This document shows, one piece after another, positions 1-7,366 of a stretch of DNA of 64,000 nt. Source of the stretch: Actinoplanes siamensis (lineage in GTDB: Bacteria > Actinomycetota > Actinomycetes > Mycobacteriales > Micromonosporaceae); NCBI RefSeq assembly GCF_016862395.1, contig NZ_BOMW01000012.1, positions 124,001 to 188,000 of the forward strand, given 5' to 3'. Under the pieces are notes generated by a model. The model was given only the letters and a program-made list of their open reading frames with translations, did not search any database and was not told the DNA's origin. The position numbers and the translations under genes are program-made. The stretch's first letter is position 1. Each line of letters opens with the position of its first letter.

Positions 1-1314
1 GCGGTCGCGCAGGACCGGCACGAGCGGCGGATCCGCTCGCTGGCCGCCCTCCCGCTGCGCACGGCGTCCGTGCGCGGCGCCCTGATCATGGGTTTCCGGC
101 GCGCGCACGTCTGGCTGCCGGCCGAGCGCGCCCTGCTGCGCGCCGCCGCCGAGCTGATCGCGCAGGCGGCCGAGCGGGCCCGCCGGTTCGAGGCTCAGCA
201 CGGCACCGCCCAGCTGCTGCAGCGCAGCATGCTACCGGAGCACCTGCCGGAACTGGACACGTTCCGCATCGCCGCACGGTACGACGTGGGTGTCGACGGC
301 AACGCGGCGGGCGGCGACTTCTACGACGCGTTCCGGCTCTCCGACGGCCGGCTGGCCATGGTCCTCGGCGACGTGGCCGGGCACGACGTGCGGGCCGCGG
401 CCGTGATGGGCCAGGTCCGCGCGGCGCTGCGGGCGCTCGCGCTGACCGATCCGGCCCCGCCGAGCGTGCTGGCCGGGCTGGACCGGCTGGTCGGCTCGCT
501 GGGCGCCGAGTCGCGGAACGAGGAGATCTTCGTGACCGTGGTCTACGGCGTGCTGGACCCGGCCGACGGGTCGGTCACGCTGGCCAGCGCCGGTCATCCG
601 CCGCCGGTGCTGCGCCGCGCCGGGCTGGGCGGCGAGCCGGCCAGCGCCGAGCTGGTGAAGGTTCCGCCGGGCGCCCCGCTCGGGCTGGGCGGCCGCTGGC
701 AGACCGGTTCGCTGACGCTGGAGCCGGGCGACACGATACTGATGTACAGCGACGGCGTGGTCGAGCGCCGCGACCGCCCGCTGAACGAGGGTCTCGACGC
801 CCTGGTCGCCGCGGCGGCCGGCTCGGCGAGCGGCGATCCGCGGAACATGTGCTCGCTGGCCACCGCCGCGATCGAGGGCACCACGGACGACGACGTGGCG
901 GTGCTCGCGGTCGAGCACGCCCTGGCGATGAGCCGGGCGGCGACCATGCACGTGGCCGCCGAGCCGACCGGCCCGAGCCGGGTCCGGCAGTGGATGAGCA
1001 ACCGCCTGCGCGACTGGCAGGTCCCCGAGCCGGTGATCGGCGCGGCGATCCTGTGCACCAGCGAGCTGACCACGAACGCGCTGCTGCACGCCGGCACCCC
1101 GGCGCAGGTGCACATCGACCTCAACGCGGAGCGCCTGCTGGTGTCGGTGGCCGACACCGGCACCCGGGGCAGTGTGATCCGGGCCAGGGCCGATGCCCTC
1201 GCCAGCCGTGGCCGCGGGCTCGGCCTGATCGAGGAGCTGAGCGATTCGTGGGGCACCGATCCCACGGTGCGTGGCTCCACTGTCTGGTTCGAGGTGTTGC
1301 TCAACAGAGAGTGA
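1..1314 (+). CDS. SpoIIE-family PP2C phosphatase with C-terminal HATPase domain (5' partial)
   Basis: The frame is open from base 1, so the start lies outside the window; 437 residues are visible. Residues 1 to about 55 read as the end of a GAF sensor domain. A PP2C/SpoIIE phosphatase domain follows (about 70-300), with the metal-binding runs GGDFYDAF (near 104), GDVAGHD (near 123), MYSDGVVERRD and TTDDDVAVL. Residues 305-437 form a histidine-kinase-like ATPase of the RsbW/SpoIIAB type, with SELTTNALLHAG (near 352) and GRGLGL (near 404). In the family the phosphatase dephosphorylates an anti-anti-sigma factor and the ATPase domain can act as the matching anti-sigma kinase, so this is probably a single-chain partner-switching regulator. 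Cytoplasmic in the visible part. No cognate STAS or sigma gene is in the window. Confidence 0.9.
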   Translation, partial: AVAQDRHERRIRSLAALPLRTASVRGALIMGFRRAHVWLPAERALLRAAAELIAQAAERARRFEAQHGTAQLLQRSMLPEHLPELDTFRIAARYDVGVDGNAAGGDFYDAFRLSDGRLAMVLGDVAGHDVRAAAVMGQVRAALRALALTDPAPPSVLAGLDRLVGSLGAESRNEEIFVTVVYGVLDPADGSVTLASAGHPPPVLRRAGLGGEPASAELVKVPPGAPLGLGGRWQTGSLTLEPGDTILMYSDGVVERRDRPLNEGLDALVAAAAGSASGDPRNMCSLATAAIEGTTDDDVAVLAVEHALAMSRAATMHVAAEPTGPSRVRQWMSNRLRDWQVPEPVIGAAILCTSELTTNALLHAGTPAQVHIDLNAERLLVSVADTGTRGSVIRARADALASRGRGLGLIEELSDSWGTDPTVRGSTVWFEVLLNRE

Positions 1315-1533
1315 CAGCGTGCACTCTCGATGCGAGCCTTGGGCGCCTACGACACGAACGATCACCCACAATCGCGCATATCGGCGACCAAGGATCACCT
1401 GATTCACTCGACCGCTTACCCACGGTAGTTTAATTCTGCTCTAAAGCGGACAATGAACCGTCCAGTGGTGACGAAGCGTTATCAGTGCCGTAGAGTGCTC
1501 AAGCAACTGGGGACGTCCATACTGGAGCGGCAC

Positions 1534-2298
1534 ATGCGGATCAGAGGCTATGCACCACTGACACCCTGCTGGGTGGAGCTGGCGAGCGCGGACCCTGCGC
1601 GAGCGGCACAGTTCTACGGAGAGTTGTTCGGCTGGGAGTCAGCCGGTGATCGTTTCAAGCTGAACGGCCGTGCCGTCGCGGGTCTCACCCGCAGCCAGGC
1701 GGACCGCCCGGACGGATGGTTGACCCACCTCAGCACGCCGGCCCTGGACGAGACCCTGGAGCAGGTCGCGCTCGCCGGTGGCAGCTGCCTTAGCCACCCG
1801 GCCCACGCGCACGGCGGCCGCCGTGCGATCGTCACCGACCCGGCCGGCGCGGTGCTGGGCCTCTGGGAGCCGGCCGACTTCGCCGGGGCGCAGGCGGGCG
1901 GCGAGCCGGGCACCATGTCGTGGCCGGAACTGATCACTGACGACCCGAACGCCGCGGCGCTCTTCTACGGCTCCGCGTTCGGCTGGCTGCTGCGCCACGA
2001 CTTCGGCGTCGGCGAATGGCTCAACCAGGCCCACGACGCCATCGCCGGCCTCGCCCCGGGTTACCGCGGCGCCTGGTGGCGCGCGGCCTTCCAGGTCGAG
2101 GACATCGCCGAGGCGGCGGACCGCTGCGAGCGGCTGGGCGGCGCGCTGATCTCGGAGCCGGCCGAGGCCGGGCTGACCGAGTTCGCCGAGCTGCGCGACC
2201 CGTTCGGCGCACGCTTCACGGTCGCGGCGCCGGTGCACCATCCGGTCGAGCTGACCGTTTCGCTGGGCTCGCTGCCGGCTTTCGAGCGGTTCGTCTGA
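1534..2298 (+). CDS. Two-domain VOC (glyoxalase-like) family protein
   Basis: 254 residues built from two VOC/glyoxalase-fold repeats. The first begins PCWVELASADPARAAQFY (near residue 9) and the second MSWPELITDDPNAAALFY (near 129); both carry the family's FYxxxFGW pattern. Duplicated VOC proteins of this size in actinomycetes are usually annotated as glyoxalase/bleomycin-resistance/dioxygenase-like with unknown substrate, and I cannot narrow it. The ATG at 1534 is chosen because GGAG lies 6 nt upstream and the VOC domain starts directly after it; an in-frame start at 1453 would add 27 residues of unlikely composition. A strong hairpin terminator follows at 2334-2363. Confidence 0.85.
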   Translation: MRIRGYAPLTPCWVELASADPARAAQFYGELFGWESAGDRFKLNGRAVAGLTRSQADRPDGWLTHLSTPALDETLEQVALAGGSCLSHPAHAHGGRRAIVTDPAGAVLGLWEPADFAGAQAGGEPGTMSWPELITDDPNAAALFYGSAFGWLLRHDFGVGEWLNQAHDAIAGLAPGYRGAWWRAAFQVEDIAEAADRCERLGGALISEPAEAGLTEFAELRDPFGARFTVAAPVHHPVELTVSLGSLPAFERFV

Positions 2299-2626
2299 GA
2301 GACACCTGGAATCCGCCGAAGGCCATCATTGCGGAAAGGCCGGCCCTCCGGGGCCGGCCTTTCGCATGACATTCACCGGGTACGACCGTAAGCCCCGCCC
2401 AGCCGGCCCCGAAAGCGACAGCGACCCCGGGACACCCCCAAGCCCCGGCCGACCCCACAGGCCGGCAACCGGAAGCCCTTCGAAGCCCCGAGACCCCCCG
2501 AGCCGAGCCGTCAGGGGTCTCTCCGGACCGGGTCCGCCCGCCACGGCCGGCGGCCGCCGGACGGCCCGGAGTGGCGACCCTCTCGCGGGGCGCCACCACG
2601 GGACAAGGCACCTCCCGTACCAGCAA
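2299..2626. other. Intergenic stretch, convergent genes, no gene seen
   Basis: This 328 bp gap lies between the convergent VOC and pirin genes. It holds the hairpin at 2334-2363 and otherwise GC-rich sequence with no start/RBS combination or recognisable protein. Open frames through it lack family similarity. Confidence 0.6.
2334..2363. terminator. Perfect 12-bp hairpin, probable bidirectional terminator
   Basis: GAAAGGCCGGCC (2334-2345) pairs perfectly with GGCCGGCCTTTC (2352-2363) around a 6-nt loop. The A-run on one side and T-run on the other suit termination in both directions. It sits 36 bp after the VOC stop and downstream of the convergent pirin gene. Confidence 0.8.
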
Positions 2627-3577
2627 TCAATCGGTGTGCGGCAGGCGCGTCGCCGGAATCGTCCCCAGCCGCCCCTTCTGGAAGTCCTCGAAGGCCTGCT
2701 GCAGCTCCGCCTTGGTGTTCATCACGAACGGGCCGTAGTGGACCACCGGCTCCCGGATCGGCTGCCCGCCGAGCACGAACAGATCGAGCTCGGTCTTCGC
2801 CTCCAGGCGGATCGCGTCGCCCGCGCCGAACGTCGCCAGCTGACCGAGCTTGATCGGCCGCATGTCGGTGCCGGCCCAGCCCTCGCCGGAGAGCGCGTAG
2901 ACGAGCGCGTTGTACTCCGGCTGCCAGGGCAGGTCGAGCCGCGCGCCCGGCTGCAGCGTCACGTGCGCCAGGTTGATCGGCGTGAACGTGGAGCCCGGCC
3001 CCTGATGGCCGGCGATCTCACCCGCGATGATGCGGATCAGGGCGCCCCCGTCCGGCGTCGTGAGCAGGGCGGACTCCTTGCCACGGATGTCCTGGTACTT
3101 CGGGTCGATCATCTTGGCGGCGCGCGGCAGGTTCACCCAGAGTTGCAGGCCGTGGAACAGCCCGCCGCTGGTGACCAGGTGCTCCGGCGGCGCCTCGATG
3201 TGCAGGATGCCGGAGCCGGCCGTCATCCACTGGGTGTCGCTGTTGGTGATGGAGCCGCCGCCACCCATCGAGTCCTGGTGGTCCATGATGCCGTCGATCA
3301 TGTAGGTGACCGTTTCGAACCCCCGGTGCGGGTGCCACGGGGTGCCCTTCGGCTCGCCCGGCGCGTAGTCCACCTCACCCATCTGGTCCAGGTGGATGAA
3401 CGGGTCCAGTTCGCTCAGCGGGACGCCCGCGAAGGCTCGCCGGACCGGGAACCCTTCGCCCTCGTAGCCCTTCGGCGCGGTCGTCAGGCGGCGCACCGGG
3501 CGGTACTCCGTCGCGACCGGGTCCAGCTTCGGCAGGCGCGGCAGAACAAGGACGTCATCGACGGTGATTGCAGGCAT
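2627..3577 (-). CDS. Pirin family protein
   Basis: 316 residues, the usual size for a bacterial pirin (bicupin). The N-terminal cupin carries the metal ligands expected for pirins: H82 and H84 in WHPHRGFETVTY, then H126 and E128 in GILHIEAP. Pirins are non-haem metal proteins; some have quercetinase activity and others bind metabolic enzymes, so the substrate is open. GGAGGG lies 6 nt before the ATG at 3577. Two copies of a 12-bp operator (3617-3628 and 3644-3655) lie in the promoter; the first falls between a TACGCT -10 and its -35 region, as expected for repression. The same operator precedes the MarR gene ending at 5299, which is probably the regulator. Confidence 0.92.
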   Translation of the reverse strand: MPAITVDDVLVLPRLPKLDPVATEYRPVRRLTTAPKGYEGEGFPVRRAFAGVPLSELDPFIHLDQMGEVDYAPGEPKGTPWHPHRGFETVTYMIDGIMDHQDSMGGGGSITNSDTQWMTAGSGILHIEAPPEHLVTSGGLFHGLQLWVNLPRAAKMIDPKYQDIRGKESALLTTPDGGALIRIIAGEIAGHQGPGSTFTPINLAHVTLQPGARLDLPWQPEYNALVYALSGEGWAGTDMRPIKLGQLATFGAGDAIRLEAKTELDLFVLGGQPIREPVVHYGPFVMNTKAELQQAFEDFQKGRLGTIPATRLPHTD

Positions 3578-3616
3578 TTCGAGCCCTCCTGACTTCGAGG
3601 ACTTCAGCGTATCTCC

Positions 3617-3655
3617 TTCAAATCTGAAAGACCAGGACTTAGCTTCAAATCTGAA
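3617..3655. promoter_or_regulatory. Paired MarR-type operators in the pirin promoter
   Basis: TTCAAATCTGAA occurs at 3617-3628 and again, identically, at 3644-3655, 27 bp apart. The 12-mer is a near-palindrome with TTCA/TGAA ends. The same word recurs at 5757-5768 ahead of the MarR gene. The position between the presumed -10 and -35 of the pirin promoter suggests repression. Confidence 0.75.
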
Positions 3656-3665
3656 GATCTAGTGA

Positions 3666-4419
3666 GCTGCGTCATCCTCGCTGACCGGGCGCGCTGGCTC
3701 CGCCGTCGCCGATCGTGCACGATCTGAGCGTGGACCCCCGATCAAGGACGGGGCGGCGCTGCACTCCCGCGCGTACACGACCTACGGCTACCTCGACCCC
3801 GGCAAGGTTGCGAAGTGGCGCGGCAGGGGCTACACCATCCAACTGCGTAACGTGCACCGCTGGTGTCCGCAGGTGCACGCGATCTGCGCTGCGATGCAGA
3901 ACGAGACCGGGTACGGCACGTACGCCACCGGCTTCGTGACCCCGGCGGACGGGCAGGGTCTGCACCATCACTGGGACCAGAACATGGGGTTCGTCTACCA
4001 ACTCGCCGGTCGCAAGACCTGGCAGATCTGGGAGCCCGGGGTCGAGGAACCGCACCGGGAGCAGTTCGCGTCCAACACCTCGCCGGGCAGCGAGGTTCTC
4101 GGCCGCATGAAGTCGAGGCGCCCCGACTACGAGTTCGACCTCGGTCCCGCCGGACGGCCGTTCCTACCGCGTCGTCCCGACCGAGCCGGTCGACGCGGCC
4201 TGGCACGCCTCGCTCCAGCACACCGAGCCGTACCAGGCCGCCTGCGAGCAGGTCGTGGGAGAGTTCATGCACCACGTGCCGATCCTGACCGAGGGCATGG
4301 CGGACGGCTCCTCGATGGAGTACACCCGCCAGGCGCTGAAGGCGACGGGCTACTACATCGACCCCGAGTTCTGGTACGGCGAGGCGAAGTCCTGCTGCCC
4401 GCCGAACCCGGGCATCTGA
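3666..4419 (+). pseudogene. JmjC-like cupin, 5'-truncated and frameshifted
   Basis: From about 3747 one frame reads as the middle of a JmjC/ROXA-like cupin: DGAALHSRAYTTYGYLDP, then LRNVHRWCPQ, then GLHHHWDQNMGFVYQLAGRK with the His-x-Asp metal pair and WQIWEP. The frame opens after a stop at 3663-3665 with no good start, so roughly the N-terminal third to half of a normal cupin of this class is missing. Near 4145-4155 the sense shifts by one frame, from YEFDLGPAG to DGRSYRVVPTEPVDAAWH, and continues to a stop at 4417-4419. The C-terminus ends SCCPPNPGI. A sequencing error could explain the shift but not the missing 5' part. The stop is 15 nt before the next gene's ATG, so the two were probably co-transcribed. 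Confidence 0.65.
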
Positions 4420-4434
4420 AAGGCCAACTGATCG

Positions 4435-5223
4435 ATGCGCACTGACTGGGCCGCGTTGCCCGAGGCCGTCACGAAGGAAGTCGTCGACCGCGTCGGCGGT
4501 TCTCATGTAACCCCTGCCGCGACCGGTGACCACGCGGAGATAGCCGCAACCGTTACCGGGACGGCTGGGAAGGTGTTCCTGAAGGCGGCTCATTCTGACT
4601 TCGGGGTTCGGTCGTTGCGCTTCGAGCTGCGGGTGAGTGAGGCCGTAAGCGGGTCTTGCTCGCCCGCGGTCAGGTGGCACTTCGAGACGGCCGGCTGGCT
4701 GGTCGTGGGGTTCGAGCACTGCGAAGGTCCGCACGCTGACCTGTCGCCGGACAGCCCCGATCTGGATCTTCTCGGCGAGGCGCTGGCGGCGCTGGGCAAG
4801 ACACGGGCGCCGGATGTGGGGCTTCTCAGCCCGAAAGGGCGGCTCGGGTTCGAGCACCCGGCGATGGACGGTGACGCGCTGGTCCACACCGACCTCGGGC
4901 CGGCCAACCTCATCGTCACCCGGGACGGCCTGCGGATCGTCGACTGGGCGATGGCGACCAAGGCCGCGCCGTGGGTCGAGCTTGCCATCCTCGCCCAGTG
5001 GTTGATCGGCGGCGGCCACACGCCCGAGCAGGCTGAACAGTGGTTGGCGCGGTACCCCGCATGGGGCGAGGCCGGTCCTGACGTCCTCGACGACTTCGCG
5101 GCGAAGAACGCCGCGAAGTGGGCGTCGAAGGCAAAACCCGGTTCACCGGACTGGATGCACGACCTTGCCAACTTGACCGGGCAGTGGGCGGCCTATCGGC
5201 GCAGGGCCGGTGAGAAAACGTGA
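4435..5223 (+). CDS. Aminoglycoside phosphotransferase-like kinase
   Basis: 262 residues with an APH/choline-kinase fold core. The catalytic loop reads LVHTDLGPANLIV (near residue 145), with Asp as the base and Asn as the metal ligand, followed by the DFG-equivalent IVDWAMAT. The helical C-terminal lobe ends in LTGQWAAYRRRAGEKT. Small kinases of this type in actinomycetes rarely have known substrates; drug resistance should not be assumed. It starts 15 nt after the broken cupin gene. Codon choice looks less GC-saturated than the flanking genes, which fits later acquisition, though I have not computed it. Confidence 0.75.
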   Translation: MRTDWAALPEAVTKEVVDRVGGSHVTPAATGDHAEIAATVTGTAGKVFLKAAHSDFGVRSLRFELRVSEAVSGSCSPAVRWHFETAGWLVVGFEHCEGPHADLSPDSPDLDLLGEALAALGKTRAPDVGLLSPKGRLGFEHPAMDGDALVHTDLGPANLIVTRDGLRIVDWAMATKAAPWVELAILAQWLIGGGHTPEQAEQWLARYPAWGEAGPDVLDDFAAKNAAKWASKAKPGSPDWMHDLANLTGQWAAYRRRAGEKT

Positions 5224-5298
5224 ATCCCGTCAATCGCAGGAGGCACTCCGTGCACCGCAACACGGCCTCCGCCGCGAACGGGCCACTACCTCAAGCGC

Positions 5299-5739
5299 TC
5301 ACACCTTCCGGATCTTGGCAAAGGCCCGGCCGATCACGGCCAGCTCCTCGTCGTCGAGAACGTCGATGAATCGTTGGCGAACGGTCTCCAGATGCGCCGG
5401 CGCGGCGGCGCGCAGCGCCGTGAGGCCCTCGCCGGTCAGCACGGCCTCCTGGCCGCGGCCGTCGCCGAGGCAGCTCTGCTTCTCGACCAGTCCGCGTTTG
5501 ACCATGGAGCTGATCTGATAGGTGATCCGGCTCGGGGAGAGCACCAGCCGGCTGGCCAGCTCGCCCATCCGCATCCGGCGTCCGGGCGCGTCGGCGAGCG
5601 TGACCAGGACGTGATAGTCGTTCATGCTCAACCCGGTCGCGGTCCGGAGCTCGTCCTCCAGCGTCGTGTGCAGCGCCCACGAGCTTTCGATGAACGTGCG
5701 CCAGTGCTGCAGCTGGCTCTCACTGAGCGGTTCGGCCAT
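5299..5739 (-). CDS. MarR family transcriptional regulator
   Basis: 146 residues with a MarR winged helix. LSMNDYHVLVTLADAP leads into the HTH (MRMGELASRLVLSPSRITYQ) and the wing has a D-G-R (LGDGRGQEAVLTGEG). Start: the ATG at 5739 is preceded by a TATGGT box 7 nt upstream, indicating a leaderless transcript; an ATG at 5751 would sit almost on top of its only Shine-Dalgarno. Two copies of the operator word lie just upstream (5757-5782), so it is probably autoregulated. The same word in the pirin promoter about 2 kb away points to pirin as its target. It may sense a small phenolic or other oxidisable ligand, which is inference from the family. Confidence 0.9.
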   Translation of the reverse strand: MAEPLSESQLQHWRTFIESSWALHTTLEDELRTATGLSMNDYHVLVTLADAPGRRMRMGELASRLVLSPSRITYQISSMVKRGLVEKQSCLGDGRGQEAVLTGEGLTALRAAAPAHLETVRQRFIDVLDDEELAVIGRAFAKIRKV

Positions 5740-5756
5740 GCGCGGAACCATACTCC

Positions 5757-5782
5757 TTCAAATCTGAAACTTCCAATCTGAA
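5757..5782. promoter_or_regulatory. Paired MarR-type operators, autoregulatory
   Basis: TTCAAATCTGAA at 5757-5768 is followed after 2 nt by TTCCAATCTGAA at 5771-5782 (one mismatch). The pair abuts the -10 box of the MarR gene. The 17-bp context CTCCTTCAAATCTGAAA is identical to that in the pirin promoter. Confidence 0.75.
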
Positions 5783-5871
5783 ATTTGGTACGGCCGCAGC
5801 CCGGTTCCCACGATCGGGGCCGGTGGAAAATGGCGGGCCTCGCGGGCGCTCCCCCGGCTAGCGTCTCGGGC

Positions 5872-6339
5872 GTGAGGATCCGCCGGGCCACATCCGCCGA
5901 CGCCGCCGAACTCGTGCGCCTCCGCGCCGTCCTGCTGCGCGGGTTCGAGGACTCCGGGTGGAACGACGACTGGCGCGCCCCGGCCCGGGAGACCCTGCGC
6001 GACCAACTCGGCCGGGCCGAACCGCGGCTCGCGGCGTTCGTCGTGGACCGGCCCGCGGGGAACGGCCTCGCCGCCTGCGCGGTGGGCAACATCGAGCAGC
6101 GGCTCGGCGGTCCGGGAAATCCGGGCGGCCGGGTCGGGTACGTCTACAACGTCGTCACCGACCCGGACATGCGTCGCCGCGGATACTCCCGGGGATGCGT
6201 GACCGCGCTGATCGAGTGGTTCCGGGAGCACCGGGTGCGAGCCGTCGACCTGCGGGCCTCGGCCGACGGGGAACCCCTCTACACGTCGCTCGGCTTCCGG
6301 CGCGGCGCGGAGGCCGGGATGCGCCTGCGACTCAGCTGA
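5872..6339 (+). CDS. GNAT family N-acetyltransferase
   Basis: 155 residues starting directly in the GNAT fold (RIRRATSADAAELVRLR). The acetyl-CoA-binding motif A is present as GYVYNVVTDPDMRRRGYSRG, with the R/Q-x-x-G-x-G/A-like RRRGYSRG turn, and motif B ends YTSLGFRRG. The GTG at 5872 is favoured because a TAGCGT box lies 7 nt upstream (leaderless pattern); an ATG at 5830 would add 14 residues. The acceptor substrate is unknown. Its 3' end overlaps the convergent Clp-N gene by 8 bp. Confidence 0.85.
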   Translation: MRIRRATSADAAELVRLRAVLLRGFEDSGWNDDWRAPARETLRDQLGRAEPRLAAFVVDRPAGNGLAACAVGNIEQRLGGPGNPGGRVGYVYNVVTDPDMRRRGYSRGCVTALIEWFREHRVRAVDLRASADGEPLYTSLGFRRGAEAGMRLRLS

Positions 6340-6940
6340 CCCGGGTCTGCAGGGACCGGGTCAGCTCGGCGCGCAGCCGGTCCAGGTCCGTCCCCCGGTC
6401 GGCCAGGATCCGCATGGCCAGGCCCTGACCCTCGCGGAGCACGCCCAGCATGATGTGCTCGGGCGCGATGAACTTGTGCTTGAGGCGCAGCGCCTCGCGC
6501 AGCGACAGCTCCAGCACCTTCTTGTTCCGCCCGGAGAACGGGATGTGCCCGCCCGAGGCGTAGAGCCTCCCGAAGATCCCGCGCTTCTTCCGGGCAGGCC
6601 TGGGCAGGTGCAGCGCGCCGGCGCCGAAGTTCTCCTCGATCGCGGCGCGCACCGCGTCCAGGTCGATGCCGATCGCCTTGAGGGCGGCGGCGTCCTCGGC
6701 GTCCCGGTCGGCCGCGGCGGCCGCCTCGCCGCCCAGGTCGCCGGCGTGACCGACGACGGCGGCGCGCACCCACTCGCGGTCGACGCCGGCCTCGCGCAGC
6801 ACCACGGCCGCACCGTTGTCGAGGGCGATCAGCGAGAGCAGCAGGTGCTCCGTGCCGATCACCGGATGGCCCAGGTCACGGGCCTGCTGCTGGGCGCCGG
6901 TCACGACGGCGCGGGCGCTCTGGGTGAACCGCTCGAACAT
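6332..6940 (-). CDS. Clp N-terminal (double-repeat) domain protein
   Basis: 202 residues carrying Clp_N repeats without an AAA+ module: MFERFTQSARAVVTGAQQQA with GTEHLLLSLI, and a second copy near residue 137 (LELSLREALRLKHKFIAPEH, IMLGVLREG). ClpC-type N domains bind adaptors and substrates; free-standing versions are thought to act as adaptors or decoys for ClpC. The gene starts 1 nt after the upstream HTH gene, so the two are certainly one transcription unit. A basic linker (ARKKRGIFGRLY) separates the repeats. Cytoplasmic. Confidence 0.88.
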   Translation of the reverse strand: MFERFTQSARAVVTGAQQQARDLGHPVIGTEHLLLSLIALDNGAAVVLREAGVDREWVRAAVVGHAGDLGGEAAAAADRDAEDAAALKAIGIDLDAVRAAIEENFGAGALHLPRPARKKRGIFGRLYASGGHIPFSGRNKKVLELSLREALRLKHKFIAPEHIMLGVLREGQGLAMRILADRGTDLDRLRAELTRSLQTRVS

Positions 6941-6941
6941 C

Positions 6942-7178
6942 TCAATCCTCCCGCGGGTCGATCATCGGCATCAGCCGTGCGTGTTTCTTGTGGACACCCT
7001 GGCGGGTCACCTCGAGCGCATCGGCGATCTCCTGCCAGGACCAGCCCTTCTTGCGCGCGTTCGCCACCTGCAGGTGCTCCAGGCCCTCCAGCAGGCGGCG
7101 CAGCGCCACCACCGCGCGCAGGCCGACCCGGGGGTCGGCGCTGCTCGCGGCGGCGGCGAGATCGGTAGCCTCGGTCAT
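6942..7178 (-). CDS. Small HTH regulator paired with the Clp-N protein
   Basis: 78 residues: a short acidic/alanine N-terminus, then LRRLLEGLEHLQVANARKKG and a sigma-70 region 4-like helix-turn-helix (WSWQEIADALEVTRQGVHKK). This small HTH is commonly found immediately before Clp-N proteins in actinomycetes. It probably represses its own operon through the tandem palindromes at 7182-7225, immediately upstream of the ATG. Confidence 0.82.
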   Translation of the reverse strand: MTEATDLAAAASSADPRVGLRAVVALRRLLEGLEHLQVANARKKGWSWQEIADALEVTRQGVHKKHARLMPMIDPRED

Positions 7179-7181
7179 GTC

Positions 7182-7225
7182 GTCAACTTACGTTGACACC
7201 ATCCACCGTGTCAACCCCGGTTGAC
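7182..7225. promoter_or_regulatory. Tandem palindromes GTCAAC-N4-GTTGAC upstream of HTH/Clp-N operon
   Basis: Two 16-bp palindromes, GTCAACttacGTTGAC (7182-7197) and GTCAACcccgGTTGAC (7210-7225), are centred 28 bp apart. The inner half-sites also form a perfect 8-bp inverted repeat (GTTGACAC / GTGTCAAC). They sit 4 bp before the HTH gene's start and would cover its promoter. Confidence 0.8.
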
Positions 7226-7366
7226 GCGCGGGACGCTCAAGGCCTGTCGCCGGGATCACGCGAGCGCACGGCGAGGTCCGGGCGGTGGTTGTGCTTTCCC
7301 TGAGCGCCGCCCGGGCCACGCCGCGGCCCCCGCGTGATCCACGCGACAAGCCCTAAGCTGACGCGC

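Noticed and set aside
232..1407. A long minus-strand open frame across the SpoIIE-type gene
   Set aside because: The plus-strand frame has clear phosphatase and ATPase motifs; this one has none.
2366..3592. Plus-strand open frame opposite pirin
   Set aside because: Antisense to an unmistakable pirin; composition is Arg/Pro/Gly-rich without motifs.
4267..4419. Stand-alone RiPP-type precursor ending SCCPPNPGI
   Set aside because: The same frame continues upstream with protein-like sequence (DGRSYRVVPTEP, WHASLQHTEPYQ) that joins the cupin by a single frameshift, and no maturation enzymes are present. Kept only as an alternative reading.
4435..5223. Antibiotic resistance gene
   Set aside because: The APH-like fold alone does not show drug phosphorylation, and the neighbours do not suggest a resistance or antibiotic cluster.
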